A stretch of DNA of 64,000 bases from Verrucomicrobiales bacterium. GTDB lineage: Bacteria; Verrucomicrobiota; Verrucomicrobiia; Verrucomicrobiales; DEV007. Of this stretch, positions 44,420 to 53,316 are shown piece after piece; the first letter of the stretch is position 1; each line of letters opens with the position of its first letter. The DNA is taken from positions 1 through 64,000 of the forward strand of contig JAEUHH010000063.1 in NCBI GenBank assembly GCA_016795505.1. Direction: 5' to 3'. Made by a program: the position numbers and the translations under genes. Under the pieces are notes generated by a model. That model had not been told where the DNA came from. It worked only from the letters and a program-made list of their open reading frames with translations, and did no database searches.

Positions 44420-45601
44420 ATCCGTGAGGCCAGGCACCTGAAACGGCGGAAAAGCCACGGGGGCGTCGATCCGTCGGAGCAGGCAGAGGGGGAGCGCGAC
44501 TTCACGGGGGGCGGCATTTTCAGTCTGCCGAAGTCGCCGGGCAGCACGGGCGACAAGGCGCTGGACACGCGCATCCGCGAGCTGGTCGCGGCCTGGGACT
44601 GCGGGGAATACAATCCGCTGGTCGAGGAGCTGATCGTGACGGCGCTGAAGATCGGCAAGGACGACCTGGGCGAGGCGGATCTGAAGCTGTTCAACCGGGC
44701 GCTGAAGGAAATGCGGGCGTCGAGCCGGGTCTTTGCCCCCTATGCGACGGAGCGGAAGGTGACGGTGTTCGGCTCGGCGCGGACGCGGTCGAACGAGCCG
44801 GAGTTCGAGGCGGCGCGCCGCTTTGCGGAGCGGATGAACGAGGAGGGCTTCATGACGATCACGGGCGCAGGCGACGGCATCATGGGGGCGGCGCAGCACG
44901 GGGCGGGGCGGGACAACAGCTTCGGGCTGAACATCAAGCTGCCGTTCGAGCAGGCGGCGAACGAGACGATCGAGGGTGATCACAAGCTGATCACCTACAA
45001 CTATTTCTTCACCCGGAAGCTGGCTTTTGTGAAGGAGGCGGACGCGGTGGTGCTGTTCCCGGGCGGTTTCGGGACGATGGACGAGGGCTTCGAGGTGCTG
45101 ACGCTGATCCAGACGGGAAAGGCCGCCATCCTGCCGATCGTGATGGTGGATGCGCCGGGCGGGACGTACTGGAAGACGTTCCGCCAGTTCCTGAAGGAGC
45201 ACCTGCTGCGCCGGGGCCTGATCTCGCCGGAGGACTTGAATCTGTTCCACGTGACGGACGATGTGGAGGACGCGGTGGCGGAGGTGCTGCGCTTTTACAC
45301 GAATTTCCACTCCTACCGCTTCATCAAGGACCTGATGGTGATCCGGATGCACCACGGCATCGGCCCGGATGATGTGGCGGCGATCAATGCGGACTTTTGC
45401 GACATCCTGAAGGCGGGGGAATTCACCTGCTGCGCCGCGCATCCGGAGGAGGCGAATGAGACGCACCTCATCGGCCTGCCGCGCCTGAGCTTCCGCGCCA
45501 AGCGGGGCAAAGCCGGCCGCATCCGCCAGCTCATTGACCGGCTGAACAGCCTCGCGCCCGGGGTGCCGGCCTGTCAGACGGCACGGGAGGCGGCGGAGTG
45601 A
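44396..45601 (+). CDS. LOG-family protein (possible nucleotide 5'-monophosphate nucleosidase)
   Basis: About 401 residues from the GTG at 44396 (another GTG at 44384 is possible). The Rossmann-type core has VTVFGSARTRSNEPEFEAAR, then ITGAGDGIMGAAQHGAG and the LOG signature PGGFGTMDE. LOG proteins release the base from nucleotide monophosphates, and some make cytokinins. The protein has about 90 residues before and 80 after the core, so it is longer than the simple LOG type. The start is uncertain because only 28 bp separate it from the ATG copy on the other strand, both within the 79-bp repeat. Confidence 0.8.
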   Translation: MNKGKNQPIREARHLKRRKSHGGVDPSEQAEGERDFTGGGIFSLPKSPGSTGDKALDTRIRELVAAWDCGEYNPLVEELIVTALKIGKDDLGEADLKLFNRALKEMRASSRVFAPYATERKVTVFGSARTRSNEPEFEAARRFAERMNEEGFMTITGAGDGIMGAAQHGAGRDNSFGLNIKLPFEQAANETIEGDHKLITYNYFFTRKLAFVKEADAVVLFPGGFGTMDEGFEVLTLIQTGKAAILPIVMVDAPGGTYWKTFRQFLKEHLLRRGLISPEDLNLFHVTDDVEDAVAEVLRFYTNFHSYRFIKDLMVIRMHHGIGPDDVAAINADFCDILKAGEFTCCAAHPEEANETHLIGLPRLSFRAKRGKAGRIRQLIDRLNSLAPGVPACQTAREAAE

Positions 45602-45640
45602 CCGGGTCGGATCGGAGAGGCAACCGGGTCTGATCGGAAA
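45602..45640. repeat. GATCGG repeat, copy E
   Basis: GGATCGGAGAGGCAACCGGG followed by TCTGATCGGAAACGC, placed in the 48-bp gap between the LOG gene and the rRNA methylase gene. Confidence 0.7.
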
Positions 45641-45649
45641 CGCACCCTC

Positions 45650-46362
<713 letters not shown>

Positions 46363-46390
<28 letters not shown>

Positions 46391-47286
46391 TCGCTAACGT
46401 GCAAAAGCCCGGCGCCCGGGCGCTGCTGGAGACGTTGCTGAGCGCCTTCGAGGAAAAGGGCCTGCGCACCTCGGTGGAGACGGAATCGGCCGCCCTGCTG
46501 CGGGGGCCGCATCCGAAGCTCACCGTGGGCACGCTGGCCGAGGTGGCCCGCCGCAGTGACGTGCTGGTGGTGCTGGGCGGGGACGGCACGCTGCTGGGGG
46601 TGATGGGCCAGCTCAAATCGGCCGTGAAGCCGATCGCCGGGATCAATGTGGGCACGCTGGGCTTTCTCACCTGCGCGACGGCGCGGGAGTATCAGTCGCT
46701 GGTGGATGCGATCGGCTCGGGGCAGTATGAGATCAGCCACCGGGCCATCATTGAGGCGTCGCTTTTGGATAAAAAGGGCAAGCCATCGCGGGTTTTCCAT
46801 GCGCTGAACGAGGTCACGGTGGTGCGGGGGGCGACTTCCTGTGTGGTGCAGGTGGAGACGCGGGTGGACGGGCATTTTGTGAACCACTACACCGGCGACG
46901 GCATCATCGTCTCGACGCCGACGGGCTCGACCGCCTACTCGCTGTCAGCCGGCGGGCCGATTCTGGAGCCGGGCTGCGGGGTATTCGTGATGACGCCGAT
47001 CTGTCCCCATGCCCTGGCCAACCGGGCCATCGTTTTTCACGATCAGCGCGAGATCGAGGTGCTGGTGCCGGAGCAGCGGGACGATCTGCTGGTCACGGCC
47101 GACGGGCGCGCCGTCTGCGAACTGCGCGAGCCCTCGCGGGTGCGGCTGCGGCGGGCGAAATTCGATCTGCCGCTGGTGACGCTGCCGGGCAGCTCTTTTT
47201 ACGCGGTATTGCGGCGAAAACTGGGCTGGTTCGGCAGCTCGGTGGTGAACAGCGATGAAGTGCCGCCGGACGGGGCGGCGGGCTGA
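46363..47286 (+). CDS. nadK: NAD kinase
   Basis: A 307-residue kinase making NADP from NAD. The active-site GGDGT lies at residues 72-76 (VLVVLGGDGTLLGVM), followed by INVGTLGFLT, NEVTVVRG and DGIIVSTPTGSTAYSLSAGG, all diagnostic. The ATG at 46363 (MAKTPRVGLI) fits the usual N-terminus; the longer open frame upstream is the tlyA gene read in another frame. It is followed 3 bp later by the rsmA fusion gene. Confidence 0.94.
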
Positions 47287-47289
47287 GGC

Positions 47290-48672
47290 ATGGCGATGCA
47301 TCTGAAGGAACTCCAGGCTTTTCTCGACACCCACGGCATCCGCCCGAACCGCCAACTCGGGCAGTGCTTCCTGGTCGATGACAATGTATCGCGCTGGATC
47401 GTCGATCAGGCCGCCCTCGAGCCGGACGATGTCGTGGTGGAGGTGGGGCCGGGTGCCGGCGCGCTGACGCGGCATCTCGTGGGCCGGGTGCGGCGGCTGA
47501 TTTTGATCGAAAAGGACGCGAAACTGGCCGCCCAACTGGCGGTGCGTTTTGCCGATGAGCCGACCGTCGAGGTGCTCCATGCCGACGCGGTCGAATACGA
47601 TGTCCGGCCGCTTTTCCTCGAAGGGCGGGTGAAACTGATCGGCAATCTGCCGTATTCGGTGGGCAATGAGATCCTGCGCGTCTTTCTGACCGCCCCGACC
47701 CCGGTGGTCCTCGCCGTGGCAATGGTGCAGCGCGAGGTGGCCGACCGGATCTGCGCGGCGCCGCGGACGAAGGACTACGGCATCCTGAGCCTGATGCTGC
47801 AGGAGCGCTGGCGGCCGGAATTGGTCAAAACGGTGGGGCCTCAGCTCTTTTTTCCCCGTCCAGAGGTCGATTCGTCCATCGTGCGGCTCATGCCGCGGCC
47901 GGCCGGCGATCTGGCGCCGCACAGTCCGGAGACCTTTGCCCGGATGGTGCGGCTCGGCTTTGCGCAACGACGCAAGCAACTGCGGAACAATCTCGGGATC
48001 GATGCCGCCACCTGGGAACCGGCGGTGGCGGCGCTTGGCCTGCCGGCCACGGTGCGCGCCGAGGAGCTGTCGCTGTCGCAATGGGTCGATCTGTCGAATC
48101 TCGTGGCTCCGCACCCCGCTGGCGGGCACGCGCAGTCGGGTGCGGAGATCTTTGATGTGGTCGACGAGCAGGATGCCGTCACCGGACAGCTCACCCGGGC
48201 CGAAGTTCATCGGCGGAAGCTGCTACATCGCGCGGTGCATATCCTCGTTTTCAATCGGTTGGGCGAGGTTTTTCTCCAAAAGCGTTCTCTGCTGAAAGAC
48301 ACCCATGCCGGCAGTTGGGACAGCAGTTCCTCGGGGCATCTCGATGCCGGGGAGGACTACGCGACGGCGGCGGTGCGGGAGCTGGAGGAGGAATTGTGCC
48401 TGCCACCGACGGCGCCGCTGACCCGGCTGGGCAAGATCGCGGCCGGACCGGGCACGGACATGGAATTCGTCGAAATCTACCGTGCCGAACTCGGGAAGCG
48501 GGAGATCCGGGTTCACGGCAACGAGATCGACAGCGGGGCCTTTTTTCCCGTGGATCTGGTGCGGCGCTGGATCGAGCAACGGCCGCAGGATTTCGCGACC
48601 GGCTTCCGGACCGTGTGGCGGTATCTGGATGAGCGGGGGGGCGCTGGGGCCGGCGGCGTGAGGGCGTTTTAG
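47290..48672 (+). CDS. rsmA: RsmA (KsgA) 16S rRNA dimethyladenosine transferase fused to a Nudix hydrolase
   Basis: A 460-residue protein. Residues 1-270 are a complete RsmA, which dimethylates two adenosines in helix 45 of 16S rRNA: GQCFLVDDNV, the SAM motif EVGPGAGALT (51-60), NLPY (119-122) and FFPRPEVDSSI. Residues about 285-445 are a Nudix domain with a textbook box (GHLDAGEDYATAAVRELEEE, 348-367: G-x5-E-x7-REUxEE) and the EIFDVVDEQD start seen in YfcD/isopentenyl-diphosphate-isomerase-like Nudix proteins. There is no stop or start between the parts. What the Nudix domain hydrolyses is unknown. It is the last gene of the tlyA-nadK-rsmA operon. Confidence 0.93.
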   Translation: MAMHLKELQAFLDTHGIRPNRQLGQCFLVDDNVSRWIVDQAALEPDDVVVEVGPGAGALTRHLVGRVRRLILIEKDAKLAAQLAVRFADEPTVEVLHADAVEYDVRPLFLEGRVKLIGNLPYSVGNEILRVFLTAPTPVVLAVAMVQREVADRICAAPRTKDYGILSLMLQERWRPELVKTVGPQLFFPRPEVDSSIVRLMPRPAGDLAPHSPETFARMVRLGFAQRRKQLRNNLGIDAATWEPAVAALGLPATVRAEELSLSQWVDLSNLVAPHPAGGHAQSGAEIFDVVDEQDAVTGQLTRAEVHRRKLLHRAVHILVFNRLGEVFLQKRSLLKDTHAGSWDSSSSGHLDAGEDYATAAVRELEEELCLPPTAPLTRLGKIAAGPGTDMEFVEIYRAELGKREIRVHGNEIDSGAFFPVDLVRRWIEQRPQDFATGFRTVWRYLDERGGAGAGGVRAF

Positions 48673-48690
48673 CAGAGCCCGTTTCCGAAC

Positions 48691-48729
48691 AAAGAGGGTC
48701 TGATCGGCGATGCAACCGGGTTCGATCAG
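48691..48729. repeat. GATCGG repeat, copy F
   Basis: The 30 bp starting at about 48700 begin CTGATCGG and end TTCGATCAG, closely matching part of copy A. It sits just after the rsmA stop and could act as a hairpin terminator or mRNA end. Confidence 0.75.
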
Positions 48730-48789
48730 CCAGCACTCGGTCGATGGTTTTGGTTGCGGATGTGGGGGAAGCGAGCTATGGGGACGGCC

Positions 48790-49086
48790 ATGAATCGGAA
48801 GTCCATTTTTTGCGCGGCTGGCGCCGTGTTGTTGCTCGGTGCTGCGGGTTGTGAGCGTCACTCCTGGGAGAGCACCCAGAAATTGCATCAGGGACACGGG
48901 GCGGATCATCACGGCGACGACCACGGCCATCACGGCGACGAAAAGGCCGCCGATGAACATCACCATGAGGACAAGCCCAAGGCCGATGCCCACGCGCCGG
49001 CTGAAGCCAAGCCGGCTGCCCCGGCTCCGGCTGCGGAAGCGGCGCCGAAGGTGGAGTCGGAGACGCGCGAAGTGGGCGTGAAGTGA
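48790..49086 (+). CDS. His-rich lipoprotein
   Basis: A 98-residue protein starting at the ATG at 48790. A signal peptide ends in the lipobox LLGAAGC, so it should be lipid-anchored. It is followed by HQGHGADHHGDDHGHHGDEK and EHHHEDK, a metal-binding type stretch, and an Ala/Pro-rich end. Zinc, nickel or copper storage or buffering is plausible, but no transporter gene is adjacent. Confidence 0.7.
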   Translation: MNRKSIFCAAGAVLLLGAAGCERHSWESTQKLHQGHGADHHGDDHGHHGDEKAADEHHHEDKPKADAHAPAEAKPAAPAPAAEAAPKVESETREVGVK

Positions 49087-49120
49087 CCGGAAGCCGGCGC
49101 TTGCTGGCTTTTTCCTCCGA

Positions 49121-50041
49121 TCAATCGCCGTAGCGGGCGCGCCAGAGTTCGACCGACTCCCGGATGTGCTGGGAGCGGCGGCGGGGATTCATTTCCCACA
49201 CCAGCAGCCGGTCGGCCGGCAACAGGGGGACCAGGCGATCATAATCGATGCCGCCCTGAAAGGGGACTTGGTGGTCCTGATGCGGCCAGACGGTGTCGTG
49301 CAGATGGCAGCCGATCAGGCGCGGCGCGGCGGCGGCGAGCCAGTCGGCGTGGTCGACCAGTCCGAGATTCGCCCGGCGCTGGACGTGGCCGAAGTCGTGC
49401 CAGTAGCCGACGGCGGGGGAATCGCGGAATTCTTCCAGCAGGGCGAGCATCTCGGCCTCGATCGGCACCTGTTCGTAGTGGCTGCGGCTCTCAAACCCGA
49501 GCCGGATACCCTGGGCGGTGGCGTAGGGCACGATCTCGGCGAGAGCTTCGCGCACGAGTGGCAGCGCGTGGCGTCCGGCGGCCTCGCGGGCCTCGATGAG
49601 GGCGAGTTTTTCCCGGATGTAGCGTCGCGAGTGGAGTTCGCCGGCCAGGGCCATCGATTCAAGAGTGCGGGTGCGGGCTTTGACCCGGGCGGTGCCGAGG
49701 TGCAGCACCACGTAGCGGCCGCCCAACTGCACGGCCATGTCGATGGACCGGAGCGTCAGGCGCACGGCGCGCTCGCGGTCCACGACCCGGCGGGAGGTGA
49801 ATTCGTAGGCGTCCGGGGCATCCATCAGGATCTCGACGGGCGACGGGCAGAAATTGTGCACGCCACAGACGCGCGCGGGCGGATTCGGCTTTTTCAGCGC
49901 CGCCAGCATGCCGGGGAGCAAAACGGCGCTGGTCCCGTGGCTGACCTCGACTTCGGCAAAGCCGAGCTTTTGCATCTCGCAGAGGAGGCTGCCGCCATCG
50001 GTGTGTCGGTGGCTGTTCCAGCAGGACGAGATGGCCAGCAT
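49121..50041 (-). CDS. Sugar phosphate isomerase/epimerase-like TIM barrel protein
   Basis: A 306-residue AP-endonuclease-2/xylose-isomerase-like TIM barrel. It has GFAEVEVSHG, CGVHNFCPSP, YVVLHLGTARVK, LGFESRSHYEQVP (metal Glu), YWHDFGHVQRR and GCHLHDTVWPHQDH (metal His/Asp), ending VWEMNPRRR. The metal ligands look complete, so it is likely an active isomerase or epimerase; substrate is unknown. It is the last gene of the minus-strand run from bamD, 90 bp after rsmI. Confidence 0.8.
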   Translation of the reverse strand: MLAISSCWNSHRHTDGGSLLCEMQKLGFAEVEVSHGTSAVLLPGMLAALKKPNPPARVCGVHNFCPSPVEILMDAPDAYEFTSRRVVDRERAVRLTLRSIDMAVQLGGRYVVLHLGTARVKARTRTLESMALAGELHSRRYIREKLALIEAREAAGRHALPLVREALAEIVPYATAQGIRLGFESRSHYEQVPIEAEMLALLEEFRDSPAVGYWHDFGHVQRRANLGLVDHADWLAAAAPRLIGCHLHDTVWPHQDHQVPFQGGIDYDRLVPLLPADRLLVWEMNPRRRSQHIRESVELWRARYGD

Positions 50042-50131
50042 GGCGGGGCGAAAAGGGAACGGGGCAGGGGGCGAAAGGGACAGAATCGGGGCCGGCCATG
50101 ATAGGAAACCGGGACCGAAAAATCCAGCGGT

Positions 50132-50944
50132 TTAATCCACGCTCGCCCGGCGGCGGGCTTTGCCGGCGATGACGAGGGTCATCTCGCCCTTGCGGGGGCT
50201 TTTCTCGAAATCGGCGGCGAGATCGGCGGCCCGGCCGCGGTGATAGGTCTCGAATTTTTTGGTCAACTCCCGACCGACGCAGACCGGGCGATCGGGGTCG
50301 TGATCGGCGAGGACGCGGAGAGATCGGGCGATGCGATGGGGCGACTCGAAGTAGATCGAGGTGCAGGTCCGGTCGAGCGCCTCGCGCAACTCGGTCTCGC
50401 GGCGGCCTGATTTGGGCGGAAGAAAGCCGCCGAAATAAAACGCATCGGTCGGGAGGCCGGAGCCGGCGAGCGCTGTCAGCACGGCCGATGGTCCGGGCAG
50501 CACATCCACCGGCACCCCGGCGGCCACGCAGGCGCGGACGAGGCGGAAGCCGGGGTCGGAAACAGTCGGCATGCCGGCGTCCGACACGACGGCGATGGCG
50601 GCGCCGCTGCGGGCGCGGGCAATGATCTCGTCGAGGCGCCGGTCCTCGTTGCGATCATGCAGGGAGATCAGTTCCTTGCGGCCGATGCCGTGACGTTGGA
50701 ACAGGCGCAGACTGTGCCGGGTATCCTCGCAGCAGATCACATCGCTCGCTTTGAGCCGCTCCAAGGCGCGCAGGGTGAGGTCGAGCAGATTGCCGATGGG
50801 ACCGGCGATCAAAGCCACGCGACCGCGGTAGGCATCAGCCGATGGAGCCGCGAGGCCGTCATCGACGGCATCCGCCTCGGGAGCGCTGTCGGCGGGATCG
50901 TCCGTCGGCTCCGAATGATCGGAAAAATCGTCGCCGGAGGTCAC
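50132..50944 (-). CDS. rsmI: 16S rRNA (cytidine(1402)-2'-O)-methyltransferase
   Basis: A 270-residue tetrapyrrole-methylase-fold enzyme that methylates the ribose of C1402 in 16S rRNA. It has ALIAGPIGNLLDLTLRAL, CCEDTRHSLRL, LISLHDRNEDRR, VVSDAGMPTVSDPGFRLVRA and LPGPSAVLTALAGSGLPTD, all typical. A 45-residue acidic, Ser/Asp-rich N-terminal extension precedes the domain. The start is the GTG at 50944, whose GTGA overlaps the stop of lptE, so the two are translationally coupled. Confidence 0.9.
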   Translation of the reverse strand: MTSGDDFSDHSEPTDDPADSAPEADAVDDGLAAPSADAYRGRVALIAGPIGNLLDLTLRALERLKASDVICCEDTRHSLRLFQRHGIGRKELISLHDRNEDRRLDEIIARARSGAAIAVVSDAGMPTVSDPGFRLVRACVAAGVPVDVLPGPSAVLTALAGSGLPTDAFYFGGFLPPKSGRRETELREALDRTCTSIYFESPHRIARSLRVLADHDPDRPVCVGRELTKKFETYHRGRAADLAADFEKSPRKGEMTLVIAGKARRRASVD

Positions 50945-51525
50945 CAGCCGGTGGTCAACTGACCGACGAGTTGCTTGGCGAGGTCCTCGGCCGCGATGGG
51001 CAGCGCGTTGCGCTCGGAAAGCTGGAAGTTCGGATCGAGGAACTGGATGGTGCGACCCACGACGCGACCGGGACGATAGCGGAGGGTGCTGGTCTCGGCG
51101 CGGGTGCCGCTGGGGTCCTTGGCTTCGGCGTATTCCAGCTTGGTGCCGGTCTTGGGATCGACGAGCGACCACTCGACCACGATGAAAAGCTGCATCTCGG
51201 TGGTTTTCAGCGTGTCGGTCTGCGAGGCGCGCAATTGGCGGCGCTCGATCCGCTCGATTTCGCCGACGAGGACGGCATCGGCATTTTCCTTCGACACGAT
51301 CTCGTAGGTGCCGTCCTGCTGGAGGCCCTTGATGACTGCATTGGTCACGATGGTCGAGACGCGGGGCTCGAGCGTCTTGTTTTCGAAGGTCGGGACGTGC
51401 AGCCGGCTGATGCTCTGGTAAGCCGTGGGCTTCACATCGCCCATCTGATAGCCGGCGCAGCCGGTGAAGGCCAGCGCGAGAGCGGCCAGGGCCCAGCAGG
51501 AGAGAATCGGAGCGACGCGGTTCAT
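50941..51525 (-). CDS. lptE: LPS-assembly lipoprotein LptE
   Basis: A 194-residue lipoprotein with lipobox LAFTGCAGYQ. The following strand pattern (SRLHVPTFENKTLEPRVST, then DAVLVGEIERIERRQLRA) is that of LptE-like (LptE/RlpB) proteins, which plug LptD and help LPS reach the outer leaflet. The start at 51525 gives a standard signal peptide; the longer frame upstream does not. It follows the BamD-like gene (187-bp gap) and overlaps rsmI by 4 bp. Confidence 0.8.
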   Translation of the reverse strand: MNRVAPILSCWALAALALAFTGCAGYQMGDVKPTAYQSISRLHVPTFENKTLEPRVSTIVTNAVIKGLQQDGTYEIVSKENADAVLVGEIERIERRQLRASQTDTLKTTEMQLFIVVEWSLVDPKTGTKLEYAEAKDPSGTRAETSTLRYRPGRVVGRTIQFLDPNFQLSERNALPIAAEDLAKQLVGQLTTGW

Positions 51526-51712
51526 GGCAATACGGGGAATGATCGGGTCTGAGTGGGGAAGGGGAATGGGACGTTCCTTCGGAAAACCGAGTTTTCTAAA
51601 CGATGCGCGCCCCCGAATCAAGCCAAGCTGCAACAATCCGCAAAAAAGTCGAGCAGAAAGCCTGTCGGACTGGACCTTCCGCTCCATCGTTCTGTCTGGT
51701 TACCGGCCCCGA

Positions 51713-52942
51713 TCAATTGCCGGGAGCCGGAGTGGGAACGTCGGTCGGGATGGGCAGGACATCGTCACCGGTGGCGCGGAGGCGCGGCTTTTCGCCCTGG
51801 AAAGCCGGAGCGGCGGGAGCCGGAGCCGCGGCAGCGGGAGCCGCCGGGGCTTGGGGGGCGGCTGGGGTCTGGGGCAGTTCCAGCTTCGGCGGCGCGATCG
51901 GGATCGATCCGGCACTGCCATCGGACCGGCTGACACGCTTGGCTTGGGCGACCTGGGCGAGAGAGGGATCTTTCTCAATGATGCCGGACAGGCGGCTCTG
52001 CGCGTCGGCGGCGTGCTTGCCGGACGGCAGGCGCAGCGCTTCGCGGTAGTAGATCGCGGCGGCCTTCAGGTCACCGCTCTTTTCGTAAAAACGGCCGATG
52101 TCGTAGGCCTTCGAGGCTTCCTTTTCGGACAGCTCACCCAGCGCGGAGCGAATGTCCTGGCTGCGGGGATCGGCGCCGAATTGGTTGAGGAAATCCTCAC
52201 CCGCTTCGCGCTGCTGGCGCAGATCCATGGGGCTGAAGGATTGGTTGGCCTCGCGGCCGTGAAGCTGGAAGAGATTGTATTGCGCCTCGGACGCGTACTT
52301 CGTGCCCGGATACTCCCGGACGACGGCTTCGAAGGCGACGATGGCCTCGGCCAGTTCGCCCTGCTTGGCGTGGATCGAGCCGATGGCGATGCGCGACTGC
52401 GCGGCCAGTTCGGTGCGCGGGGCGTTGGTGCTGATCTGCTCGTAAAACTCGATCAACTGCGACGGCTGGATGTCCGCGCCGATGCCCCCGAGGAAGCCCT
52501 TGCTGCCGTTGTTGCGCAATTCCTCGGCGATCGTGTACTGGCGCTGCACCGCCTCGGTGTAGCGGGGCGTGTTCTTGTATTCGGTCAGCAGCTTCTGGAA
52601 GGCCTCGAAGGCTTTCTTGTTCTTGCCATCGACCTGGAGGATCTCACCGACCTTGAACTGGCTCTCCGCCGCCGCCGTGGTGCGGGGATACTTTTTCACC
52701 ACCGTCTCGTAGAGGTCCCGCGCCTTGCCAAACTGGCTGGACGCCTCGCGGTTCTGCGCCTCGGCCAGCAGGGCATTGGCGGCGCCTTCGCTGGTGGACT
52801 GCTGGGTCTCGGAGGGCTTTTCGTTGTCGCGCTTGAGGAAATCCAAGGCGGCCTGGGTGGGGATGGCCGGAGTGGAAGCGACGAGTATCAGCAGAGCCGG
52901 GCTCAGGCGGCGCAGCGAGGCATGACGAAAACGGGAATTCAT
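51713..52942 (-). CDS. BamD-like TPR protein (outer-membrane assembly)
   Basis: A 409-residue exported protein. After a signal peptide (PALLILVASTPAIPTQA) come tetratricopeptide-like repeats: REASSQFGKARDLYETVVKK, YPRTTAAAESQFKVGEIL and GTKYASEAQYNLFQLHG. This is the arrangement of BamD/YfiO, which helps fold outer-membrane proteins; no lipobox Cys is visible, so it may be periplasmic. The C-terminal 100 residues are Ala/Pro-rich. It is next to lptE, which supports an envelope-biogenesis role. The ATG at 52942 is chosen because it begins the signal peptide. Confidence 0.75.
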   Translation of the reverse strand: MNSRFRHASLRRLSPALLILVASTPAIPTQAALDFLKRDNEKPSETQQSTSEGAANALLAEAQNREASSQFGKARDLYETVVKKYPRTTAAAESQFKVGEILQVDGKNKKAFEAFQKLLTEYKNTPRYTEAVQRQYTIAEELRNNGSKGFLGGIGADIQPSQLIEFYEQISTNAPRTELAAQSRIAIGSIHAKQGELAEAIVAFEAVVREYPGTKYASEAQYNLFQLHGREANQSFSPMDLRQQREAGEDFLNQFGADPRSQDIRSALGELSEKEASKAYDIGRFYEKSGDLKAAAIYYREALRLPSGKHAADAQSRLSGIIEKDPSLAQVAQAKRVSRSDGSAGSIPIAPPKLELPQTPAAPQAPAAPAAAAPAPAAPAFQGEKPRLRATGDDVLPIPTDVPTPAPGN

Positions 52943-53089
52943 GATGTATCTGGGAGTGCGGTCGGTATCCAGAAAAGAGAACGAACCGAGGCGCTTCATA
53001 ATTAGAGGACAGTCAGAAATCAAGCGCTTTCGCAAAAATTCCACGACTAGAGAGCAATAAATGGGAGAAAATTATTAATCTCTCCAAAC

Positions 53090-53103
53090 GTTCCGCGTGG
53101 AAC
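53090..53103. promoter_or_regulatory. parS-like near-palindrome
   Basis: GTTCCGCGTGGAAC differs in one base from GTTCCACGTGGAAC, the core of the parS site bound by ParB in many bacteria. It is intergenic, 12 bp after an AT-rich stretch, and 43 bp before repeat copy G. Confidence 0.35.
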
Positions 53104-53145
53104 ACGCCGGATTTTTGAAAAGTTTTGCTCGGCGTGGTGGTGGGG

Positions 53146-53198
53146 TTTCCGATGAAACCCTGTTCGATCGGAGATGATACCCTGTTGCATCGGAAACA
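53146..53198. repeat. GATCGG repeat, copy G
   Basis: Starts TTTCCGATGAAACCCTGTTC and ends with the inverse type (CTGTTGCATCGGAAAC), with GATCGGAGATGATACC in the middle, so the ends pair. Confidence 0.75.
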
Positions 53199-53316
53199 CA
53201 GGGCCGGTGTGGGTCATTCCAAAGAGATAGGGATTGCCCTACGAGGCCAGATTTCGTTTGCGATCGGCATCAATCCAGCTTTCTGGTATGGGGCAGAGTC
53301 AAAGGAACCCACTATC

